A stretch of DNA of 64,000 bases, from NCBI GenBank assembly GCA_021397835.1, contig JAJFZO010000165.1, positions 124,001 to 188,000 on the forward strand. The letters are read 5' to 3'. Under the pieces are notes generated by a model. That model did not search any database. It was not told where the DNA came from and was given only the letters and a program-made list of their open reading frames with translations. Shown here in pieces: positions 11,226-24,318 of this stretch; position 1 is the stretch's first letter; each line of letters opens with the position of its first letter. A program made the translations under genes and the position numbers. Source of the stretch: Moringa oleifera. Taxonomy: Eukaryota; Streptophyta; Magnoliopsida; Brassicales; Moringaceae.

Positions 11226-12242
11226 GGTCAAGATATAACAATAAGTGCTCTAACATGGATGGTGAAGTACCTCGACGAGAATAGGGAGGTGCTCGACGTG
11301 TTTAGGGTATGCAAAAATGAAATTATATAATTTAATGCTCTAGGAAAAAAGCTTAGGATGATTTTTGATTAATTCATGTATGGTTAGCAGCTTCATCTCG
11401 TGGAAAAAATTTTGGGGAAGTCATTTCTTACTCTAGAGGATCTCAATGAGATGCCATATGCTTTTAAGGTATAAGCTTTTCTTAGATTTTCTTAGATACC
11501 AAACAGAAAATTGAAGTAGGTGGATTTAGATTTTTACTAAATCAATGGACATGAATAGGTTGTTAAGGAATCCCTGAGAATGGCATCCTATTGTACCATG
11601 GTTTCCAAGATTAGTTCTCCAAGCTTGTGAGATTGAAAGTCTTTTCCTAATCATTCTTTTGATTCATAATTTTCATAATAAAAAAATTACAATTAATTAA
11701 AGTGACATTAATTAATCCACCTATTAATTATCGAATTTTTGTGCTTTTGTATAAGATACAAGATAAAGAGACGGTGGAATGTTAATATTGATGCAAGATT
11801 GATATACTTTGATACTTTCGTCTACTATAAACCTGACGAATTTAATCCTTCGAAGTTCAATATAAGCATTTATTAATCAAATCTCAAGTTTTTTATTTTT
11901 TAAAAAATATTTATTGATTTAAGATTATGATAAGTTTTTAATAAAAAATTAAAAGACATATTTTAATAATTTATAACATTAATTTAAAAATAAATAAACA
12001 TAATTTCAATTATTATTTTTATTAAATTATTATATGTAATTATTTTTATAAAAATTTAACACACTCAAATAAATGGATGATTATTATTATTTTTGAAATA
12101 AAAAATTTATTCATTATTCATAGGATGAATAAAGCCATTCAGCTTCTTAGCTTTCGGGATGGGTGGAAGGACTTGCTTGGGACTCAACATGGCCAAGGCC
12201 ATGATGCTTCTTTTCCTACATCGTTTGATCACCATTCATGAG
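11226..12242 (+). pseudogene. Cytochrome P450 pseudogene, CYP85 clan (CYP722/CYP707-like)
   Basis: P450s are haem mono-oxygenases; this clan acts mainly on hormones and terpenoids. Separate blocks appear in the right order: I-helix GQDITISALTWMVKYLDENR (11226-11310); QLHLVEKILGKSFLTLEDLN plus EMPYAFK (11392-11470); K-helix VVKESLRMAS (from about 11560) running into a stop; WNVNIDARLIYFD and KPDEFNPSKF (about 11772-11860); haem loop SFLAFGMGGRTCLG with the Cys ligand (12141-12182), then LNMAKAMMLLFLHRLITIHE-stop. Intron-like AT-rich DNA separates the blocks. The N-terminal half is missing, the K-helix exon is disrupted after LRMAS and the C-terminus is short. The subfamily is from memory of motif wording and is less sure than the family. 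Confidence 0.8.
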
Positions 12243-12249
12243 TAAGTTC

Positions 12250-12928
12250 TCTTTGCCTCACTACACCAAATTTTATTTAACTCATTTTTTTGAATTTTTC
12301 TACCTCGTAGTTTAGTAAATACCAACGATAATCAATTTAACTGAGCATTATTTAAAAATAAAATTAAATATAAAAATAACCTACATTATTATTTTTTAGT
12401 TTAAATAATAATATATAAATTATATGTTTATTTTTTAAAATTTAATTTAAATTAAACTTTAACTTAAATTATTGTAAAAAAATTAAAAATATTTAAAATC
12501 AAGTTGATACTTTTAAATATAAAATAAATAAGAGTACAATTTAGAACCTTTTTATATTTGGTCCAAATAATAAATTAGGTTTAAGTGGGTATTAATTTGT
12601 GAAGTTGATGCTTGGTTTCAAATGGAAATGATTGACCCAGACTCAAGCATTAAAAAGTGGGCACTTTTTGCAAGATTAAAAAGTGGTTGCACAATATAAG
12701 TGATACTTGCAACAGGATAATAATGAACCCAAATAAGCAAAAGATATTGTAGATTACACCACCAACTATGATTCCTCTCTACTTCATCGATTCGGTACTC
12801 AAATTCAAGATCATCATCAGCATCATAAACCTTAGTCACTGTGATTAATTACTCATTACAGATTTGTTTGCGCTTAGTTGATCTTATTTCTTGATCAAAA
12901 CAATTGGCAATAGGCACCCTTCTCATTG
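12250..12928. other. Intergenic, AT-rich
   Basis: AT-rich DNA with no recognisable gene. The minus-strand frame at 12618-12839 (73 codons) resembles nothing I know and has no coding context. Confidence 0.4.
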
Positions 12929-13314
12929 CTATTGAATTTTACCGCCCACGTTCTCCAGCATCAGTGACTTCTTCACTGCTATGAAGGTCTCTATCGTCAG
13001 CCTAAACTCCTCGCTACTGACATAGTCCATCGCGCATGATCTCCTTGTCGGTTCTCTTGCCACTGCTAACATTGCCTTGCCAACCGCAATCTCTGATCTA
13101 CAGAACTCCCGCCAACTTCCCCTCTACTTGTATCTCTCCGAATGAGTTCTCTTGTACATATCCAACTTCGTAATAGTGAAGGAAACAGTAGCCTTCATCT
13201 TTGTCTCATTAACAGCCTTTGAAATGACACTCACTCTTTCTTTTTTCACTAGAGAAATATAGTCCCACTACAACAAAATAGCCTTTTATTCATAGACTTT
13301 TAATGGCTTTTGTT

Positions 13315-13760
13315 CACAGTTGTAAAACTGTGGACTATGTTGATGTGAACAAAAGTCAGTGAAAATAGTTCACAGTTCTAAAACTGTGAATAAAGCGAAT
13401 TTAGTTCACAGTTCATTAATGTTTTGTTCACAGTTATAGAACTGTGAATAAAACTATATTAGTTCACAGTTCATAACGTTTTGTTCACAGTTATAGAACT
13501 GTGAATAAAAACTATGTTAGTTCACAGTTCATTAATATTTTGTTCACAGTTATAGAACTGTGAATAAAAACTATGTTAGTTCACAGTTCATTAAAGATTT
13601 GTTCACAGTTATAACTGTGAATAAAACTATATTAGTTCACAGTTCATTAAAGATTTGTTCACAGTTATAGAACTATGAATAAAAGTTTGAATACCACACT
13701 ATAATTCACAGTTTATTAAAGTTTTGTTCACAGTTCTAAAACTGTGAATAAAACTATTAC
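13315..13760. repeat. Subterminal palindromic tandem array (left end)
   Basis: About six copies of a unit near 58 bp. Each has a direct TTCACAGTTCATTAA part and a hairpin TTCACAGTTATAGAACTGTGAA. Unit length and order are regular; copies differ by a few bases. Confidence 0.8.
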
Positions 13761-14564
13761 TTTTTATTTATTAATTTTTTTAAAAAAACAAAAACCAAAT
13801 TGATAAATAATTAAAAATTTAAATTACTATTTAATTTGTTTTTGTTTTTAACGTATAATAATTTAAAATTAAATCATTATTTAATTTTTAATAATCTTAA
13901 TTTTGTAATTATAATTCATATTTTTAATTATTATTTGATTACTTTTTTTTCAAAATCAAAATTTTTTGCTTAGGATTTCACATTTTTCTATTTACTTAAA
14001 AATAAAATATAAAAATATAAAAAATATTGCATATAATTAAAAGGTAAACCATCACAAATAATTAAAAAGTAAAATTTTTTCTTTCTTATGGTGACATTTG
14101 ATTTTTCGATGTCATAGCGTGAAGTTACTCAATATACTGGAAAAATATTTATATAGGAACAAGTGAATTGATGCAATTTTGTATTTATATATAAACAAAA
14201 AGTAAATGAATTGAAAATAAAAATATAAAAAAGTTACAGATTCTTCCTCTTTGATTGTTACATACAATACTATTATTTGCTCAATACTTTATTTATAACA
14301 TAATACTGAATATTAGACCATGAGTATTTCATTTGCCTTTTACTTTAGATAATGATTTATCTCATGCTCTAATTTAGGCTGCATGATAGTTCACTTGCTA
14401 TTAAAAATTTCTCGAGAAGCAAACTTAAATTAAGGTCCACAAAGCTCCTTTTTAGTCTTATTTGCTGGAGAAGAGCCATGCCAATAGCTGGAAAAGAACA
14501 AAAAAACATAAAAGCTGATACTAATAAAAAGAAAAAAAGTAATTATAAATTGGAGACAAAAGAT

Positions 14565-14965
14565 TAATTCAGACCCCTCACCTAGGTCTAGAATCCTTAG
14601 TCCAAATCTGGAACCACTCAGCCAGGTCTGGAACCCCCAGACCCCTCACTCAGATCTGAAAACTCTAGTCCAGATCTGGAACCCTTCACCCCTCACCCAA
14701 TCTGGAACCCCAACCCAGATTTGGAACCCTTCACCCAGGTCCGAAACTCTCAGCCTAGATGTGGAACCCCAGCCCAGATCTGGAACCCCTCTCACCCAGA
14801 TCTGAAACACTCAGCCTAGATCTAGAATTCCAGCCAAGATCTGGAACTCCTCTCCCCCAGATCTGAAACGATCAGCCTAAATCTAAAACACCAGCCCAGA
14901 TTTGGAACTCCTCGCACCCAAATCCGAAACTCTTAGCCTAGATCTAGAACCCCTCAACCAAGAAC
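14565..14965. repeat. Degenerate minisatellite
   Basis: Irregular tandem copies of a unit like CCCAGATCTGGAACCCC, alternating with variants (CAGCCTAGATCTAGAAC, CACCCAGATCTGAAAC), inside the transposon. AGATCT occurs many times. No coding frame was found. Confidence 0.7.
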
Positions 14966-16119
14966 TCTCATCCCACATTCGGGAACCCAAACATCTAAAT
15001 CTTGAATCTAAACAAATATTGTGAACCTCAAAATAGATCTAAAATCTTGATGAAAATGAAACCATGCATATATCTAAAATCTCAATGAGAGGAAAATCAC
15101 ATCAGAATTTGAGCTTAAAAATAACGAAACTAAAAGCCAAAAATCAATGAACAATAATTTTTGCATTTTAACAAAAAAGATGAGCACAATATTTCGGGAG
15201 AAAAGATATAACTTACCGAAAAAAGGGGAGGAGATGTGAAACCCAAAAGCAAGCAACTTTACAGCATATCTCACAGCTTCACCACTGTGAACAAAGGTTA
15301 ATGCCTTTATTCACTCACTGTCACTGCCTTCTTCATTCACTTGCACATGGATTCACAGCTTCACTAGAAAAAGAAAGCGCGGGAGAGAAGGGGGAGGGCT
15401 GAGGAAGGCTGACTGTAACTTCGGCTTGGTGGTGGTGGGCGTGCGTGAGCATCCCTTTCCTTCTACTATTGTGAGGCAGCAGAGGGGTTTGCTTTTTAAA
15501 TATGTTCTCATCACCTTCTAGAGAGGGCATGACTTCCATCTGGATCCTCTTAATTCGTTTGAAATTAATTAATGGTTTGGCTTAACTTTACAGCATATCT
15601 CACAGTTAATTACCTCCTCTTGGCATCAAGTTCATGTTTTGCTAGTTCCTCTTATTCTCAGATATCTGCTTATATATATATCCATCGAAAAAATCACAAA
15701 AAGATGCAGAAACAAAGGAGAAAGAGAGGAACAAAGAGGGAGAGAGTACTTTTGCTCGGAGAAGCTGGTTATTGTTATGCAAGTTAATTTCCTGCAAGAC
15801 ACCCATGAATGGTTTCAATGAGATAGAAAGAAAATATTTGCAGGTTATAAGTGGACACTAATTTTCCAATTCAGACCTGAAGCTACTGAGGTGATTTTCA
15901 ATGGCAGAATCAATGGAAACTCAATCTGCTTGTTTAAACTATGCTACCATATTAGAAATTTAAGGTGATTATGAGCATAGAGTTACCCTCTTCTGCATGT
16001 ACTCGATTTTGGCAAATAGCAGCTCATTCTGGTTCAGGAGGGGGTTGAAGAAACGGAAGAAGAAAAGAAAGGAAGACTTGTAACAGAGGCAAAAAAATTC
16101 AATGCATGGTGCACATACC

Positions 16120-16345
16120 TTTTGTTCACAGTTATAAACATAACTGTGAATAAAAGTTTCACTTAGTTCACAGTTATAAGCATAACTGTGAACAAAAATT
16201 TTCCTTTATTCACAGTTTTAGTAACAACTGTGAATAAAAGAAATCTTTGTTCACAGTTTTATTACAACTGTGAATAAAAAATCTTTTATTCACAGTTGTT
16301 ATTAAAACTGTAAACTATCCAGTGTGAAGTAATCCCATTTTTCAC
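16120..16345. repeat. Subterminal palindromic repeats (right end)
   Basis: Five hairpins of the form TTCACAGTT-loop-AACTGTGAA(T), about 38-45 bp apart, mirroring the left array but with longer loops (TATAAACAT, TTAGTAAC). Confidence 0.75.
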
Positions 16346-17398
16346 AGTTGTGCAAATGATTTGCTTGTCATGATACGTCACCACTTCTTCAGGTTTCTCT
16401 TCTTCCCTTGGAGAGTTAAATGGGGCGATGCCATTGTGGAAGTCGAAGGAGGTGGTGTTCATGACATACTCATTGTAGAGGTCGAAAACATTTGATTTCT
16501 TCTCACTAGAGAGAAAAGAAAAGGACTACGATAATGGCGTTCGGAGCCGTTAAGGCAAAAATTGACGATTGAAAGTAACGCCCAATTGCTTGAAATAGTC
16601 GACGCCCATTTCAACAGCGACCAAGTAGCCATATAGTAGACTAGGAGACTAAAACCAATGCCCCCAAAACTTTGATTACGTGCATGAAGTTCTGGAACTT
16701 CCTCGCCTTATTATACCTCCTCATGGCATTGGCTTTCTCTGCCTTTACGTTATCAAAAGCAAAACAATCCATTCTCTTCTTTTCTTTTCCAAAAGACAAA
16801 GAGAGAAGGTAAGGGTAGTAGGGTTTTAAGGGCTTCCCCTCTTGGGAGGAGTGAAAGGAAAATGAAAATTTTCTTGAGAAATATAAGGAAAGAAACAGTT
16901 TTTTTTTTTTTTTTTGTGAGCAAAACAGTGAGTTTTGGGGCGAGCGACTGTAAAGAATTAAGGAAATTGCAGATATCTGCAGATTTGTTGGCCTTGTTAT
17001 AAAGCTTGAAGAGCAAAACATGTTATGTGATGATTGGCACTAGAGGAGAATACAAACGCTTTTTGAACACAAAAAATAGAATTTTTAGAGAAAAAAGTTT
17101 TACATGTTTATTACATGTAAAATTACAACCATTTAACTAAAATAAATGATTTCGATTTGAAGATAATTAATTTTAATAAAAAAATCTCTCAATATTATTA
17201 AAGTATGATATATTTTACTTGTTTTTTAATTTTATTTTTAATATATTAAAAATAATTTTTATTATGTATCAAATATTTATTAATAAAATTATAACATAAA
17301 TTAATTATCTAACTTACCAACTTTTATTTTCGTTCACTTCAATTTAATAAATTGCTAATCATAAAATTATCAAATTTTAGTCCATGAAATTGTAATAC

Positions 17399-17611
17399 AA
17401 ATAAAATAATTTGATGCAATAATTTTTTAAAATAAATATAATAAATATAATATAATAATATGTGAATTATGTAATTTGATACAATGATTTGTATATTAAC
17501 AACTAGAATATCAATGTCCAATACATCATCTTGTTATTGAATTTTTCTTTCAATTTTACATTTATTTTTATAAAACGATGATAAAGCTGTAAATTAAGAT
17601 CAATTTGATTA

Positions 17612-17646
<35 letters not shown>

Positions 17647-19785
17647 GAGGGATGGATAACGCTAAAAACCAGAGAAGGAAGGTGGGGATGTATGGCAGCG
17701 GATGGACGAAAAGACAAAAAAGGACGCGGAGGATGCGGGGAGACGAGCAGACGGGAGCGGTTCCAGTTGAGTCCGGATTTCAGGGGGTTATATTGGTAAT
17801 TTCGTTAATAAAATATCAGCAATGGGGTTTTCCAAGTCTTAGCAGTGGCCATAGTGGGGCCCTTTCCCTTTGCAGGTCGCCCATTGATTGCAGTAGTTCA
17901 CATGCTCCTTGTTCGCATCGGATCAAGTCACTGTTAGCAATTAATGGGAATAATTTTATTGAACGAATATGATATCTCATTTGCAAGATTTGTGAGCTTC
18001 ATTCGTGTATCATCATGTTATCACTTTAATTTTGGGATAAATATTATTAAAAATGTTAAAAATTAAATTATATTAAAAATCTTAAAAATTTAAATTAAAA
18101 AATTTTTACTACAAATTTTGACTTAAAGTTTTTATAAATGTAAATAAATATTTAAGTTATCATTATAATTTTTTTAGTATTAAAAATATTTTTAAAAATT
18201 TAAATTTATATTAAATAACTCATCAGTTAAAAATTATTTAAAATTAAAAAATCAACATAAAATAAAATATAAATTTCATCTAAGTCATTTTAAAGTATTT
18301 TTATTAATAATTTGAATTAAGTTTTAGTTTAATTATTTCTTATCAATTAGAGTTTTAAATAATAATTATATTTAAATTTTTTGTAATAATTTTGGAATCT
18401 TATATTTTGATCCATCTCATTATATAAGAAAGATCAAGATCCTTCGTCAAGCTGTTGAGCTTTTAATAAAATTATAACACTGATAATTTAATAAAATTAA
18501 TTATTTAAATTTTTATTTATTATTTAATTTTTTATTAACATTATAAATTATAAAGATACCCTTATAATTTTTTTGTTAATTATGACTTTTTAAATTATTT
18601 TCAAATAATTTTTAATTTATTAATTTAGATCAAATTGAATCATATTGAAAAATTTTAAAATTAATACTATTAAAATTAAAGTTCTTTTTATAATGAATCT
18701 TGATTTTAAATTTTTCATTAATGTAAAGAAGTACTCAAATTACTATTATAAAAAAAATTAGAATCTTTGAGGATTGAAAATATTTTTTTAAAAAAATTTA
18801 TGTCATAAAAAATTTATAAAAATAATGAGAGATGAAATACAAATGGAGTGCAAAATATAGTTGAATAATTATTAAAGTATTTTAACAAGAAAAATTTATT
18901 AATTTTTCATCATTATTTCATCAAATTTAATTTAAAAAAAATCAAAAAATTAAAATTTATGTGAAAATATTTTAAAAACTAAAATTTAATTAAAAATTAA
19001 AAATCAAAAATTAAAATTACCTTTACTTATATATAAATATTGTTATACTCCATTTAAAAGGTCATAACATTGGGCATAGGTCTGGTAGAGCCAACAGTAA
19101 TCATAGGGTCTTTAGGGTCATTGGGCTGTATACACTTGAAGCCCATGTTTCCAAAGGCCTAATCTGTAGGTCCAAATCAATCAAAGCCCGAAGATCCGTG
19201 GCTGATTTTTTTTTGAAAAAAAAATTCCAAAACAAAATGGTGTTAAAAATAAAAATGAAAAAAATGCATATTCTGTATATGAATAACTGCTATTTTTGGA
19301 ATTTATATTTCTAATTAAAAATATTCAATGTTTACATCATTTTTTATAATTTCTTTAAAGATAAAATTGACAAAATGGCTAAATATTGAAAATTTTATAT
19401 TAAATTTATTTTTAATTGAAAATTTATTGTATCTATTGACTCAGTTTCACATTCAAATTTTTAATTTGGATCAAATTAAATATTTTTAGAATAAATAAGA
19501 GTAAAAAAACAGTTAGTTAAAGAAAAAAATAATTCGTTTTAATATAGTAACAATGCATTACAAAAAAAAAAAAAATCTCTCTCTCTCATTTCTTTATCTT
19601 TTTTTCTCTGTCTTTTTATTTTTCATTATTTTAAAATTATTTAAAATTTTAAAAAGTAAGGTCTAATTTTATTTAATTTAAAAATTAAATATAAAAATTA
19701 AGTGAATTGGTAAAACAAGTTTAAAGACTAAAAAAAAAAAAAAACTTTATGTGTGTGTGTATTTATATATATATATACATCTTCT
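17399..19785 (+). repeat. Copy 2 of diverged direct duplication
   Basis: Counterpart of 1-1770, same orientation, about 17.4 kb downstream. It carries a (GA)n tract at 17617-17642 that is mostly absent from copy 1, and about 0.6 kb of extra or differently arranged AT-rich sequence around 18230-18700. The overlapping frames at 17605-17972 shift relative to copy 1 and look non-coding. Confidence 0.8.
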
Positions 19786-22700
19786 TTTTTCCCTTAAAGT
19801 TTTTGGACAATCCTAAATACTGCAGCAAAACACAGATTTTGAAAAGCGATACACAGGGTGGGTTTGACAAGCAAAACATTGGACTTGTGGTTTCACTTGG
19901 AAGTTTCTCAAACAGAAAATCTGGTTCTAAATTCTCTTGAGCAAAAAATATTTTAGTATCTTTTAACAAATTTTTGCATTTGTATCGTACTCATCATTTG
20001 CAAGGTTTTGCCAGAACTTCAATTAGAAGTCAATATTCATACATAGTTTTTAAAATTTCTTTATAAAGAACAATTGATGAAGATACATGCCTTAAAACTT
20101 TATAATGGCTTCTGAGATATTTTTTCTTACTTTGTCAACCTCATAATTGCAATTTCAAGGCTTCTCATGAACACCAAATCAGGGAGATAAAACTACAAAA
20201 AACACATACACAAGCATAAACATATATACCTTTCACAAGGCAAACACACCCTCTCCTCTTAATGAAAGGAAACAGGCAAGATGATATATAATAATTTTTT
20301 GCCTAGCTAAATTTGTGTATGTTAGCGTTTTTTCTTTTAGTTAATTAAAATATTTATCAATAAAGAAAATAAAGTCCAAACCAAACATAAGCTTAGTATA
20401 CGAGAGTGACATCTTACAAGCTATTACGATGAGAGAAGTTCTCTATAAGGTCGACTAAAAAGATAATTTAGGGAAAAGAAGAATAAGGATTCATCAATCT
20501 AAAGAGATAGCTCAAAACCACTTTAAACCCATGAATGCCAAGCTCTATCCCATATAAGTTTACAATGTTCCTTTCTTCTAAATAACTATGTAAGGCATAA
20601 TAAATAAACTCATGCCTTTACCACTATTCTCGAAGCCATCAATAAATCAAAGTTGTTTAAAGTAAAGGTTGCTTTAAGGTTAAAAAAAATAAAAATAAAT
20701 AAATTACTTGGATCTTCAAGCAGAAGAAGCAGCTTCACCTAAGAAAGGTAGGCTCTATATTTATTAATGATTCATGCTAATGCCCCTAATACATATGAAA
20801 TGATTTGTATGAATTTTAATAGAAATAATTCATCTGATCATAAGATTAAAAACAAAATTATTAAGATATAAAGTGAAAAAGGTAAAAAAAAAATAAAAAT
20901 TGTGTAGGTTAATTATGTTCTTGTGGCTTGCATTGTTCTAAAGGAGAAATGTTTATTCCGTAGGTATAAACAATTCTCTAATATCGATAGATTAATTAAC
21001 TTTTTTTTACTAAATTATCATCATTTTTTGGGTCAATTAATTAAAATCATATTTAACGTAAATTATGTAATTTTTTAAAAGAAAATTAATAATATAAAAG
21101 TTAAGCTATAGTATTATTAAAAAATAATATCAAATAATTTATAAAATTTTAACTCATCATATTTTATAAACGTGCTTAAAAAACGTGGAGAATAATCTTA
21201 AGAGATAAGCCCATGGTAAATTAAAAATTTAAATTAGAACAGATCTATATTAAAAAAAATATGAAATGTAATAATTTAATAAAATCAATAATTAAATTTT
21301 TTATTTAATTTTATATTATTGTTATAAATTACATAAATAACTTTTAAACATCTTAACAAAACATAGTGTAAACTAATGTCACAAAATTTTTATCCATTTA
21401 ATGTAATGTTAATCAACATATAACATAGTAGATGTCATTAAAAATATAAAAAATCACTAAAACAATGTTAAAAAAGTACTATTTCCTTTGCTTGTTTATA
21501 ACAATAATAAATATAAAGAAATTATTCTTTAATGAATCTAAACAAGTTTCACGGCTCAACAAGAAAACTTTTTGTCGTTCCCATAAGAGATCGATTGGGG
21601 AGATAATGAAACAAAACTGCATTTTTGCCTTTGAGATTAGGAGAAAATGGCTCATCTTCTTCAATAGTATAATGATAGAGATAGGTTGTTTATCTATTTA
21701 GATATTTTTAAATTTTTGATTCAAATTTTTATAATAAACTAATATCAAACAAAATATTATCAAACAGAAAACCAAAAAGAGGTAGATTTTTTTTTAAATT
21801 TTTTTTGCTTTATTTTGTATTTTTATTTTTTATTTATTTTTTAAAATATTTTAATATTTTAAATTTATTTGCTTTATATTGTATTTTTATTATTATTTAT
21901 TTTAAAAAATATATTTTAATATTTTAAATTTTTATATGCAATTTAAATTGAGAACCTTGCATGATAAATTTTGATATGATATTTCTAAAAAATATAAAAA
22001 TATATTGAAGTTATTATGAAAAAAAGTAATCTAATTTTTTGGATACTAAAAGTATTTTAAAAAATTATGTCTGATAAAATTTTAAAATTTTTATGAAAAA
22101 TAGTTTATGAATAGTTTATGAGTTAAAGTTGTTTATAATAAAGGGATAATATTTTGTTTTATATAAATTATCTTTTAACAATAAAAATATCTTTTATATT
22201 TTATAATTATTTGAATTAAAATTTAATTTAAATTAAAATAAAAATTTAAATGTATAATGTATCTAAATAATACATCAAAATTTAAATTTGAAAACAAGTA
22301 AAATTCAAAAACTTTATTATATATCTTAATTTTAAAAAAGTTTACTATATTAAATAAAATAAATTTATTTTTAATTTTTTAATTATTTAATATTATTATT
22401 TTTAAAAATTAATAAAAATTATGTTAACAAAAAATAATCTAAAAATAATAGATGGCCCTTTCTCTCACAACATAGTATCATGCACGTGCTAAACTTGTTT
22501 AATATTGCCCCTCTTGAGCTCTTCCCCAACCTGTATAAGGACAATAAATAATAAATTCTATAAATATTAAAAAAGCAAATTCAAAATCGAGTTAAAACTG
22601 ATAACTCAAATTACACTTGCCGTTGAAGTATTGACTAATTACAAAAGCTATAGCCCTTTGTTATGCCTAAGTGTTTGGTTTTGTTGAAAAAGTCAAATGA

Positions 22701-24290
22701 AATAATTTAATGTAAAAATTAATCCTCATTTACTCCAAAGACAATAAGGATGTGTCCATAGCCTTTCCTCTCTATGACTTTATTAGCATTTGCACGATAG
22801 ATTAATCAAAAATGGGGAGAGAGAGATCACCTGAAAAGCGAAGATAAGCTTTTGAGCTGCAAAAGTAGACTCCTTTTAATTTGTTGAAGGGTTAGGTTAA
22901 TAGGAGTATCGAAAAGTAGAAGGGGAAATGCGTGGGGGATTTACGTTGCTTAGTGAGATTGATTGGGTAACAAACGAAACGGTCGTAAAATAAGGAGCAA
23001 AGCGAAAGCATAACCATCCTTTGTTGTGGACCAAAGAAAAGAGTTAAAATAGTCAAATCTTTTAATGAATAAAGAAAGCGAAAGGTGAATCAACATTGTG
23101 ATTTTATCTTATAGATGGATATCTTTTTTTGATTGCTTGGGTACAAACCAAATTTATGTAAAAAAAAAAAAGGAAAAAAGAAAAATAAGAAGATCGTCGT
23201 TGAGTTGAATAGTGTTCATTGGATTGAGAAGAAAACATGGAATTTATCGTTTAGATTTTCACCTTTTGATGTCCAAACTAGCTCGGGTTGTGAGTTTAGT
23301 TTATTAAAGCTCAGCTAAGTTCATACTCGATTTGTAGGATTACTTAAAATAAGCTTATCCTGCTAGATTTTGAATCCAAATAAATTGGGTTCAAGCGAAA
23401 TATTAATCCAGAATAAGGCCGTATATCTCTCTTTATCTTCTCTAAATAATCTCGCATGATAGCTGGTTTTTTGGGTGGTTTCTCTCTCGATTCCAATGAA
23501 AAAAAGGCTTTCTCTACCCTGTTTGTTTGTATATAGATTGAATATGTATCTAACATAAAAAGTAATAGTGTAGCAAATTGGTACTGTCTTTCAAAGAAGT
23601 TAAAACTATGAGGACTAAATTCCTCTTAACATAGCTGATGGAAGGCTACTAAACTTAGTGAAGTTTCTCTTGTTCCTATTTTCTTTATTTCCTGTGGGAT
23701 TATTTTCTTAATTCAACATAATAGTACTATGGATGAGTGTAACCTATTGCAATTCATCATATTCACTTACTACCTAGCTTGATCCTCGATCGAATGTTGA
23801 TATACTCATTTGTTTTTTTTTACGTAGTTATGATTTATCTAAACTATTTTTAGAGATACGAGCCTTGAATAAGGTAGAAAACAAGAAAGAAAAGAAAACA
23901 TTGCATTGTCATCATTTATTTTCTTGGGACATTTTTTCTTTTTGAACTGTTTCTACATCTAGATTAAATCACAGATAATAGTTATTAAGATTTTTTTCTT
24001 AGTTGACTATCTACTTCTCATTCTTTTATTGTTTGAAATTTAAAAGGGTGTTCAATGTAACTTAGATACTTCTAGTTTGAAATGGAACTCTGGGCTGTAA
24101 AGTTTTGAGTTTTCTATATGACTATTACATTTATATTTGGTAATCATAATTCTTAACGAGATGATTATTCAATGCTCCCATGTAGCTTTCCATTTGAATA
24201 GTTAACTTTTGAACTAGGTTGTAGTTTGAGAAATATATTATAGATTTTTGATGCAATGATCAGAAAATTTTAATTAAAAAACTATAATGA
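19786..24290. other. Intergenic region, no gene recognised
   Basis: AT-rich sequence with short scattered frames only (for example 21465-21701, 23133-23318). The patch 22440-23060 has a more balanced composition but no open frame I can assign. No splice-consistent coding blocks or RNA genes were seen. Confidence 0.4.
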
Positions 24291-24318
24291 TATAAAATTG
24301 TCAAAGCTTGAAAAGACA

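Larger units (their letters stand above)
13266..16324. mobile_element. Non-autonomous CACTA-like transposon
   Basis: The left end begins CACTACAACAAAATAG, the usual plant CACTA terminus. The right end read inverted begins CACTGGATAG. Both ends carry dense subterminal repeats built on TTCACAGTT and its inverse AACTGTGAA (left about 13315-13760, right about 16120-16335), the pattern bound by CACTA transposases. No transposase is visible; frames at 15074-15821 are short and unrelated. The exact right edge is uncertain (up to about 16356) and no 3-bp target duplication matches. It sits inside the DUF4408 pseudogene. Confidence 0.7.
12929..16772 (-). pseudogene. DUF4408/DUF761-type protein pseudogene, split by a CACTA-like element
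   Basis: The minus strand starts MDCFAFDNVKAEKANAMRRY then NKARKFQNFMHVIKVLGALV (16772-16653), the usual DUF4408 start before a hydrophobic segment. A stop follows; pieces LYGYLVAVEMGVDYFKQLG and SNVFDLYNEYVMNTTSFDF, then EEEKPEEVVTYHDKQII, continue in shifted frames to about 16360. Beyond the inserted element the C-terminal part resumes (about 13230 to 12929): KMKATVSFTITKLDMYKRTH, a stop, then SCAMDYVSSEEFRLTIETFI, AVKKSLML, stop at 12929. The DxxSxEEFRxxxExFI block is the DUF761 C-terminal motif. Family function is poorly known. Premature stops, a frameshift and a 3.1-kb insertion make it non-functional. Confidence 0.7.

Noticed and set aside
13315..13760. Regular repeats with spacers resembling a CRISPR array
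   Set aside because: The units are hairpin-containing tandem copies with near-identical spacers, mirrored at the far end of the element: CACTA subterminal repeats.
15074..15821. ORFs inside the CACTA-like element as transposase fragments
   Set aside because: No transposase motif is visible and the composition fits chance frames.
1..19785. The direct repeats at 1-1770 and 17399-19785 as LTRs of a giant retrotransposon
   Set aside because: The repeats are diverged and differ in length, lack TG...CA ends and target duplications, and the interior holds unrelated pseudogenes with no gag-pol.
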